A stretch of DNA of 64,000 bases. Origin: Neorhizobium galegae bv. officinalis (GTDB lineage Bacteria; Pseudomonadota; Alphaproteobacteria; Rhizobiales; Rhizobiaceae). A program made the translations under genes and the position numbers. Location of the stretch: assembly GCA_000985875.1 (NCBI GenBank), contig CCRI01000004.1, positions 1 through 64,000 on the forward strand, in the 5' to 3' direction. Of the stretch, positions 61,701 through 64,000 are shown one piece after another; the first letter of the stretch is position 1, and each line of letters begins with the position of its first letter. The notes below the pieces were generated by a model. It searched no databases. It had not been told where the DNA came from and was given only the letters and a program-made list of their open reading frames with translations.

Positions 61701-61793
61701 TGGAAGGATGTCGCCGTGCTTCAGAATCACACGGAAGCCGTCAAGATACTCTTCGACGACGACAAGCACTCGGCGAACATCTCGCACGTATAA
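46779..61793 (+). CDS. Giant RTX/DUF5801-repeat surface adhesin, T1SS substrate (5004 aa)
   Basis: ATG 46779 has GGGGG eight bases upstream; the frame extends 16 codons further to a TTG. Domains: ~1-220, an N-terminal region with the sequence IRVDGANLILVQADGTEIVI; ~220-2435, about 13 DUF5801/T1SS-143-like repeats of ~150-215 aa, most carrying WGAD early and ending in TFTL-x-LDH, DxDGD and DDDTP; ~2490-3830, RTX nonapeptide blocks (GGAGNDTI) with intervening segments; ~3826-4036, cadherin-like modules; ~4037-4236, two near-identical 100-aa VCBS repeats; ~4330-4550, a second RTX block; ~4710-4820, EF-hand-like loops (DVDGNGKIDNGSE, DVNHDGKIDASD); then a T1SS C-terminal target domain. It is probably a calcium-stabilised biofilm adhesin exported by the adjacent TolC/LapB-type system. 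No LapG-type cleavage motif was found near the N terminus. Confidence 0.9.
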   Translation: MSVEDPRLSSISEENLTENFSSEIQEEIAASSTPSPIEHEIQVAQAGDGRTPTTNRVPTDPNAPAAAPATPAAEVTPDANNIVHLATSVSIDDIRVDGANLILVQADGTEIVIVNGAAKIPTMLIGEVEVPQQVLFAALEDSGINVAAGPDGSFSATGRPDSSGAEFEDSIQGSQNDPIQLASLLGDTEFGDGGGLDDRTAADDQPDAFDMGSPFIFSESVLADDVVGNETITGTLAFDGGDDFGIVSSVNYQSTSDMAEGTGSGVAAPLTSGGQPVTVSTSPDGLTVTGTITVGETTVTVFTLTVTNPTTGAFTYTQSQPLDHPDLGQIGADDALRLNFTFTVTDKDGDSDTGSFSIEIGDDGPSIGGAVTLVSVDEDDLSNGNDEGEARESLVSSADLGISWGADSNVKGESEGDAFGRSIAFVNSGLPQGLTSDGVTVVYGAPTASANGTVTITAYKGNVEGPAVFTVTLDPTSAHGTATFELKGPLDHASESDALPLTFNYTATDADGDSQAGSFSVTVDDDIPTVGKPVLLNGVDEDDLPLGNDLPKESRTSSAELGISWGADDAKVGDADATTHRALSFSGLSSALAGLTSDGYALQVGPDGVTSLPNGGETVTIYNTHGDAVFRLTLDPTTEGGNAKFELLGNLDHRAGGEAVDQLTLNFGFTATDSDGDAVDGGFSIIVADDAPVWLGATDSTVEEEELPGGNEDTSGSGDADFKLFGGFVDLTQKSSFGSLGILWGADNNNPTPGAGLNDRSVAFGGIVEGALATYGNDVVLKSNGEDVKYHLADDGRTLIGYTGESFEGGTVVFTVTVSDDGILGAGRYDFTLNATLDHPAGGSENKINLDFDFIAKDSDGDSVGGSFTVSVIDDTPVQGTVGTNAGLNEDDVSTYSATDATSADIRKTDAASLGISWGSDDDVRGAGDTYGRTVGFANSAGTIASAITTTDASTFGLSVTGGTLTSGGNALNYVLTSDVSGGQTLTAYIQGTETKVFQIVLDPTASKGSYTVEIFNELDHAEGSNSATLSFKFVGTDADGDHAAVGTATVTIADDQLVVGTPQSGDVDEDGWTQLASGGGNWFGDGDSPLVDTVTTRSLNISWGADNANDNVNGGYVGAQVAGDRSVVFGTNSVPADLTSNGFKIVYEVGANGTELIAYRQQNGSYYDADGNVVDAAAKASAAVFKVSLSDAGSGSYTFTLLDNIDQARGNEENNTDLNFQFIARDADGDQVTKSFSVSIDDDTPVVGFPSFSGGVDEDDIGTAAGATSKSLNISWGADQGNAVANGGHSNADGDRYVVFDGNSAPNGLTSNGHAIRYETSLNGTLLTAYRYEDGHYVGANGENLGADKAGAAVFTVGLSDQGSGSYTFTLIDNLDHGGLQGGRITLGFDFTAVDGDGDDADGSFFVSIDDDTPSLTSVAASSVDEDGLFGGNAGESYPGATGTNADLAGASTTTGAVSLGVSWGADADIKSEYLGDNRDYDDDPIGREINFVRAVGGQATEISTGKISDNNVSSYLGSAFANLKSDGVSLDYRIDYLRDGSGNWNGGYVLTAYKDGTDPTVAANQVFKVTLDPTAANGSYKFDLLGNLDHSGTNAEDNLDLTFNFRATDSDGDSTGRGSFTVTIDDDAPIASVVTVAGNALLGDETAGADAGTDDMAGALPSAFSSLGTALGWSQQANMVSTAGNNYGADGAGSQSLALTKADGGVFNGESSGIQTLNGSDVKLYTEGNLVVGKVGATVVFALLIDGNGTVSMAQYQPIKHGDAANANETASVNGVYVTTTISDREGDTARATTSTALDIKVRDDAPTVSPTQTGVTVDEDGLSSGNSAGPAYTDDAASNSKTASANLSYNFGTDGIAGEATNIVFQTSNLASLALKSFGTSLSYAWDNSTNTLTATAGNAGPVVFTLKVTDVATGAYTFTLERPLDHSATSGANMEDDINIDFNFTIRDGDGDPASGAVRVTIDDDAPYIGSPEAETVSEVNLPYTLGDEASADSDSSTVQRGNLDIHWGADNRDAISDPDISVRFGANSAPSGLTSNGEIIKYDVGGTTLTAYTGSGFGARIIFTVSLDDNGSGQYTFKLYDNIDHTNADAASKTLSFNFIAEDSDNDEASGSFTVTIADGGPSVGVVENETVNENALPNNILDAIFADTDGSTVQHGDLNINWGADDNNSGSFNRSVTFNAALNGADSGLTHDGTAIMYTLSPDGTVLTAKAGATTVFTVSLSDSDDGSYTFILNDNIDHLGANGSSATLNFGFTAKDSDGDTAPGSFAVTIVDDTPEADTPSRQFLEEDSGSPAVSNVSLGIDWKSDDNNNGSANRSVAFANATPAANITNAAGQPITLTSSGQTLSYALLAGVLVAYVNGDPAIAANRVFEVSLNDNGSGSYTFTLHQPLDHGAPISNDDAYLDLRFLYTATDSDGDGDNASFTVRVDAAGNVTNNGNNISYDDLNSGVFVNLGDNSVTVNGQTVAGDTATDLAAVGDKVLGIDRMNGIVNVTGGDGNDILVGSSQANTIRGGAGNDTIIGNGGDDTLEGDAGNDLFIYKVGDGNDRINGGTETSNTSPNYDVLRVEGDTQARTFNIGLASGGPAINAGSGNAADIAVSYNGSNSGTIRADEIEGIDIVAGSGAITVNVGNLAGTAVQPNTIRVTGSNSATGDVVDASGITAANAVSVVFDGNEGNDTFIGGAGNDVARGGTGNDTFTGGLGADAIEGGAGNDIINLGADQIVNGLARTMDSIDGGADYDKIVLTTGTQGFLLDGNVTTITRVEEITGTDGNDTITLRDDYLSDQASGGVTINGGKGNDTITGGKGNDVITGGEGTDTLKGGAGADTLIGGADNDVFWGGKHSDNLFGNGTTNVGDDLYAKAGEQDKAMFGSDPSNYEVTWNAAFQTWEVLAKSGAIEFGGSTGPGLNVDRLFGIELIQFANGVVLDLTDPIRVFNGTNLIGTYDTIQQANDASTTLAGYRIELVGTVTNELATITKNNLTVVGGVEDTGIVLTLNGAQNITLQGDAPINVIGDGQANAILGNDGANVIKGVMGGDTLDGGAGNDTFVLGADVTGSGTRDIQLGDGSLRAVDITGLAGTGDRVIGGTGSDTIILERDGKSGFVADYTMAPGYLSGVEKIVGTDGNDVILLAAGSTADGGPITIEGGEGNDVLGGSNSADILSGGNGNDLISGLGGNDILEGGAGSDEIWGGAGNDQINGGSGIDNITGGLGDDAIDGGIGGDTFNYAIGDGVDTIDGGTESDVLLTSGNATAESAVLTVTSTGFTLDVEGDNIVDVNATNIESVVLYQADGADKITVRSQDSAETITIEGNSNLLQVYGNGIPSVSGISTSELTIESKGGNDVINASNLNTVALPPVALTLDGGAGNDTITGSAGADTIYGGDDNDKLIGGKGDDLLDGGSNSAVGFNRPSNPASGDAAAIIASAVGGDTADYSSLTTGVLANLGDAVSWPETIPAHGAVDRDGANNAVGTDTLVDIENLVGGAGDDILAGDGNDNVLRGGAGSDALLGGAGNDLLIGGDDNVSDGLFAGAGNDVLILGNGGGTAKGEGGNDLIYGGSSGDWLFGEDDGNPDPADAGDDIIFAGAGSDHVEGGGGADELYGEDGDDTLIGGKGNDTINGGDGNDTIQWSVGDGLDVIDGGTEPAGGRDLLRVVGSSASEQYAIWSVAAYNAAHPGAPYAGLAEILLTVNGVLAAEVNEIEDIVVQGGGGADTLAVNGSFAGTSLLTSTITYEGGEGDETFDVSELTSGHSVVVKGAGGADVLVIGNDDGESVWKDVTVTQDPVSGEFTISLPNGGPVLKATGVENFRFADGTVTAAQLIEQAPTDLTTSGLTVAENSAAGTVVGSVHGVDVNGSIDPLSYAFILADSSTSLTSADGRFVINASTGEITVAAGAVLDYEATPSIDLSVLVTDSKNGSYSETFSVQLTNVNEAPVLAHAIADQSIAEEGTISFQVPGDTFSDVDSALTYTATLGDGSALPAWLHFDPDTGMFSGDAPLDYNGSIDVMVTASDGPNSVSDTFSIAFTPVNDPAVLTPVTVSLTETNAVLTTGGTLTISDVDSSETFVAQTNAAGSNGYGKFTVNTDGTWTYATDTAHNEFVASQTYTDSLTVSSADGATTTITVNIAGTNDGAVLTPVTVSLTETNAVLTTGGTLTISDVDSSETFVAQTNAAGSNGYGKFTVNTDGTWTYATDTAHNEFVAGQTYTDSITVSSVDGTTTTITVNIAGTSDTPTYSVIADSEGNGQDDAITILASELTGNTSSSLTITSVSNVSSLDLDDGDISNDGKSVKIKDTGNTNGGSFTYELSDGSTGTVSVVRGSTIATPDNGNYVLIGRDGANNSMTGGNGDNTFIGGTSADTIVTGNGVNTVYGGGGNDTITTGNGTNTITGGSGNDRFTLGTGTNTITDLRNGDILVAAGTTVATAEDDWSASSSSGSRSSNDGSATIIAAGHDISVTNAVGANGWTLTNDGNSTNVSLTGSSKADTITGGSGNDTLRGGSGNDTITGGGGNDTIIGGGGGDTLTGGAGSDTFVIAAGDSTPQIGGINSDGTITGYDIITDWGTGGTADKLDFSVAVKMASSISNGVDSTLTIGGDTVEMHTVNWQTGIATFYGTDDFATYENYPPLSINSTQALAAVMQYLAGADIGDAGATLAFNAMGNAYVYQQTGSDVGGTLVQLTGVTLTDIYTLNSVNNGVVTSIDPIILDLDHNGFAFTSVDDGVKFDINADGKLDQVAWTKTDGILAYDVDGNGKIDNGSEIFTPSFAGGAHAGGVAALSTLDVNHDGKIDASDTGFDKLLVWQDANGNGASDEGELKGLNDYGITGISLDADSAEGYIDGQALFAEGTFTYADGSTGSFVEVGFDTLFSDAPDHVLVGTDGDDILAAMPGLTQMTGGAGADTFVLDPSALHELDMADIITDYKSSEGDAVDVSKLLDTLLGHQATGEDAAANVRTTIAGNDTTVSVQVATDSWKDVAVLQNHTEAVKILFDDDKHSANISHV
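58887..59486 (+). repeat. Two tandem 300-bp VCBS repeat units, nearly identical
   Basis: Unit 1 is 58887-59186 and unit 2 is 59187-59486. The first ~230 bases differ at only four positions; the last ~70 bases diverge more (18 mismatches over 300 in all by my count). Each encodes 100 residues beginning AVLTPVTVSLTETNAVLT. The exact 100-codon period and high nucleotide identity indicate a recent duplication or ongoing gene conversion within the adhesin gene. Confidence 0.9.
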
Positions 61794-62224
61794 AGCGAAG
61801 GGTGTTGCAAGTCAGAAACCAGAGAAAAGGCGCGCAAGCGCCTTTTCTTGTTTAAGTAATGTCTTGCAAAAGAATTTGACGAGGAAGGACTGTTCTAAAT
61901 TTATACAATTAGGGGGCGTGTAGCGCGTGTAATCCCCGCACCGCAACAGCAGTTCTCCATGTGTCTCGGCGGCTACACAAGAGGTAAATGTATACGCCTG
62001 GGGAAACGGAGGGGATTATCTACTTTTGCGTCCAATCACTTGGCTCTGTAAATTTTTTATTAAAAAACAAATGGATGGATGGTTTCCATCTGGTAATTAA
62101 CCCTAGAACGATGAATATCGGAAGCAGGCTTGGGCCGCTGAATTAGAAATGATAATACTTCCCAACGAAATCGCCGCAGTATATGAATGCCGACATGGGA
62201 TTTTAATCGGCGAGGGGCATCCGA
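61794..62224. other. Intergenic region between adhesin and TolC-like gene
   Basis: 431 bases. It starts with a strong terminator (61824-61847). The remainder is AT-rich, particularly 62040-62110 and 62130-62170, and probably holds the promoter of the TolC/ABC genes. GAGGGG just before 62225 is the ribosome site. No small gene is supported. Confidence 0.45.
61824..61847 (+). terminator. Rho-independent terminator of the adhesin gene
   Basis: GAAAAGGCGC and GCGCCTTTTC form a perfect 10-bp stem with a GCAA tetraloop, followed by TTGTTT. It lies 30 bases after the adhesin stop codon and is the clearest terminator in the window; the A-rich upstream arm could also make it bidirectional. Confidence 0.88.
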
Positions 62225-63664
62225 TTGTTTAAGAGCACAAGAATTTTAGCGACGCTGCTGGCGACCGTAGCCTTGGGGGTTGTGTTTAACGCACCTGCGA
62301 ACGCGATGACGCTCGATGAAGCGGTAGCAAAGACTCTCAAGACCAACCCGCAGATCATGCAGGCGGTAGAAAACCGCGAAGCGGTCGAGTTCGAGTTGCG
62401 GCAGGCACGGGGTCTTTACCTTCCTTCCATAGATTTGCAGGCAGGTGTAAGTCGCCGTAGACTATCGAACAGCAGTACTGGCACGCTGTCTCGCGACTAC
62501 GAAAACTTCAAGGGCTCCGATGCGAGCCTGACGATTACTCAAACGTTGTTTGATGGCGGCAGCCGCCGCTCTCAGGTGGAGCAGCAGGCATCGCGCGTTG
62601 ACGGCGCCTCGTTCCGCGTTGTTGAGCGGTCCGAGTCGCTGGCTCTTCAGGTTACCCAAGATTATCTTGAGTATATCCTGCAGTCCAAGATCGTCGGTAT
62701 TGCCCAGCAGAACGTCGCTGCCCACAACCAGATCCTCGGCGATATCGGCGCCAGCATCCAGGGCGGTGCCTTGACCGACGCTGACCGTCTGCAGGGGCGT
62801 GAGCGCCTCGAGGCGGCACGTGCCCGGTTGCGCGAAGCCCAGGAAGAGCTGGAGCTCACGAAGATCCGCTTCCTGAAGACGGTGGGCGAGCCGATCGGTC
62901 CGGTCAAGGTGCCGGTATCGCTCGCGAAGTTCATCCCGAAGACGCTCAACGACGCGATCTTCATTGCCAAGAAGAACAGCCCGCAGATTCACGCGGCCGA
63001 TGCCGACGTCGATGCGGCCGATGCCGGTGTTCGCGGTTCGCGCGCCAACTATCTTCCGAAGGTCGATCTTCAGGGCAGCGCGCGCGTCGGCAACGACATC
63101 GATGGTAACCAGGGCAATACCAACGACGTCCAGGTCGGTGTGACCGCCCGCTGGAACCTCTATCGCGGTGGTATCGACCAGGCGCGCGAGCAGGAGCAGA
63201 TCCGTCGCGCCAGCGAGCAGCGTTACGGTCTGGCGCAGGCCCATCGCGAGGTTGAGGAATCCATCCGCTCCGCATGGAACGAGCGCAGCGGCCGCGGCGA
63301 GCTGTCGACGATCCTGGCGCGCCAGTCCTCGACGAACGGCAGCCTCGTTTCCTCGTATCGCGAGCAGTTCAAGGTCAATCAGCGTTCGCTTCTCGACGTG
63401 CTGGATGCCCAGAACACCCGTTTCAACACCAGCATTCTTGCGGAAACCGCACGATTTGCTTCGCTTTTCGCCGAATACAAGATCCTGGCCGCATCGGGCA
63501 GCCTGCTTCAGTCGATGAAGCTCAAGCCCGTCGGTCAGGCTGAGGCGTATGCCCGGAATGAGTTTGCTGTCCCGGGTGGCGTCACGAATCCTGGCTATGT
63601 CGAAGTTGACTCCCGTCAAAAGGCTGGCATGCCCATGGATCTCCTGGCGCCGATCCGACAGTAA
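62225..63664 (+). CDS. TolC-family outer-membrane channel of type I secretion
   Basis: 479 residues. The start is TTG 62225, supported by GAGGGG about eight bases upstream and a normal signal peptide directly after it (cleavage near ANA-MT, residue 27). Two repeated TolC/OEP halves are visible (MTLDEAVAKTLKTNPQI and KTLNDAIFIAKKNSPQI), with long helical stretches and the beta-barrel segments DASLTITQTLFDGG and VGVTARWNLYRGG. It forms the trimeric outer-membrane exit duct for the adhesin exporter that follows. It may also serve the first T1SS (3038-6541), which has no TolC of its own in the window. Confidence 0.92.
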   Translation: MFKSTRILATLLATVALGVVFNAPANAMTLDEAVAKTLKTNPQIMQAVENREAVEFELRQARGLYLPSIDLQAGVSRRRLSNSSTGTLSRDYENFKGSDASLTITQTLFDGGSRRSQVEQQASRVDGASFRVVERSESLALQVTQDYLEYILQSKIVGIAQQNVAAHNQILGDIGASIQGGALTDADRLQGRERLEAARARLREAQEELELTKIRFLKTVGEPIGPVKVPVSLAKFIPKTLNDAIFIAKKNSPQIHAADADVDAADAGVRGSRANYLPKVDLQGSARVGNDIDGNQGNTNDVQVGVTARWNLYRGGIDQAREQEQIRRASEQRYGLAQAHREVEESIRSAWNERSGRGELSTILARQSSTNGSLVSSYREQFKVNQRSLLDVLDAQNTRFNTSILAETARFASLFAEYKILAASGSLLQSMKLKPVGQAEAYARNEFAVPGGVTNPGYVEVDSRQKAGMPMDLLAPIRQ

Positions 63665-63682
63665 CGGATTGGCAAGGACCAA

Positions 63683-64000
63683 ATGCTCAACGTAAAGCTC
63701 GACCACGCAGACACGACGCCGTTTCGGACATTTAAAACTGCATTCAGGTCTGTTGCGAGCTTTTACGGGCGCCCGACGTCAGACATCGTCCTGTTTTCCG
63801 GCTTGCCGGACGAGATTTCCGAATCTCTTGAACTGGACGATGTCGAACATCTGGCGCAGCGCATCGGACTGGAAGTCATCCGCCACGGCGAACGCGAGTG
63901 TCGCGAGGGCAATTTCGATTGTCCCGCCATCATCGTCTTCGAGAACGGCGGCGTCCTGCCGCTGCTGGAGGCCGATGACGATGGAAACTACGTCACGGAT
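63683..64000 (+). CDS. Type I secretion ABC transporter, C39-like N-terminal domain (LapB-like; 3' truncated)
   Basis: An open frame from ATG 63683 runs without a stop to the window end (106 codons). AAGGACC precedes the start. The sequence matches the C39 peptidase-like domain of T1SS exporters for large adhesins: SVASFYGRPTSD, FSGLP, LAQRIGLEVIRHG and PAIIVFENGGVLPLLE appear in the usual order. The catalytic cysteine expected in true C39 peptidases is absent (the region reads FKTAFRSVASFYG), as in the inactive C39-like domains that bind substrate. The membrane and ATPase parts lie beyond the window. It starts 18 bases after the TolC gene, so they form one operon, presumably for the giant adhesin. 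Confidence 0.78.
   Translation, partial: MLNVKLDHADTTPFRTFKTAFRSVASFYGRPTSDIVLFSGLPDEISESLELDDVEHLAQRIGLEVIRHGERECREGNFDCPAIIVFENGGVLPLLEADDDGNYVTD

Overview
The window is GC-rich, tightly packed alphaproteobacterial DNA. It most resembles the Rhizobiaceae (Rhizobium/Agrobacterium/Ensifer group). The basis is family-level: an ExoF-like outer-membrane exporter with a long coiled coil, a GNVR/Wzz protein paired with a separate CpsD-like ATPase, an NRPS with an embedded luciferase-like monooxygenase of the kind named MupA/Atu3500, and T1SS-143/DUF5801 giant RTX proteins. No rRNA, tRNA, CRISPR array or intact insertion sequence was seen.

Layout. (1) 1-6541: a type I secretion (T1SS) locus with a 5'-truncated glycine-rich protein, a 677-aa protein sharing its C-terminal motif (both probable substrates), an ABC exporter with an unusual ~150-aa N-terminal extension, and an HlyD-type adaptor. 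(2) 6542-7552: about 1 kb without a convincing gene, holding terminator-like hairpins and small, possibly degraded frames. (3) 7553-29263: an exopolysaccharide (EPS) region with a clan GH-A-like glycosidase, a Wzy/O-antigen-ligase-like polymerase, several glycosyltransferases (GT2, GT4, GT61), a minus-strand operon for chain length and export (Wza/ExoF-like, Wzz-like, CpsD-like, GT2), an SGNH-hydrolase-like protein, a translationally coupled operon (GT61, CysE-like acetyltransferase, AMP ligase, ACP, PLP decarboxylase), the initiating phosphoglycosyltransferase and a GMC oxidoreductase. (4) 29594-41720: a hybrid NRPS/PKS island. A formyltransferase-A(LLM)-PCP protein and a KS-AT-KR-DH-ACP-TE protein diverge from a shared promoter region, with a dedicated phosphopantetheinyl transferase behind the NRPS. 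(5) 41845-46031: a Wzx-type flippase, a LuxR-type regulator with a degenerate receiver, and a second SGNH-like paralogue, which close the EPS region. (6) 46779-64000: a second T1SS locus with a 5004-aa RTX adhesin (about 13 DUF5801-like repeats, RTX blocks, cadherin/VCBS repeats, EF-hand-like loops, C-terminal secretion signal), a TolC-like channel, and the start of a LapB-type ABC exporter cut by the window end.

How the genes fit together (inference). The initiating transferase loads the first sugar on undecaprenyl phosphate, the GTs build the repeat unit, the flippase and polymerase move and polymerise it, and the Wzz/Wza/CpsD set controls length and export. The GH-like, SGNH-like, CysE-like and AMP-ligase/ACP/decarboxylase genes look like tailoring. 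The NRPS/PKS island sits between the EPS GT/GMC genes and the flippase. It may make an N-formylated, flavin-oxidised aminoacyl-polyketide, either a free metabolite or an EPS substituent. Two T1SS loci carrying matrix-type proteins flank all this, so the window reads as a surface/biofilm-matrix island. The NRPS/PKS assembly inside an EPS locus is the most novel-looking part.
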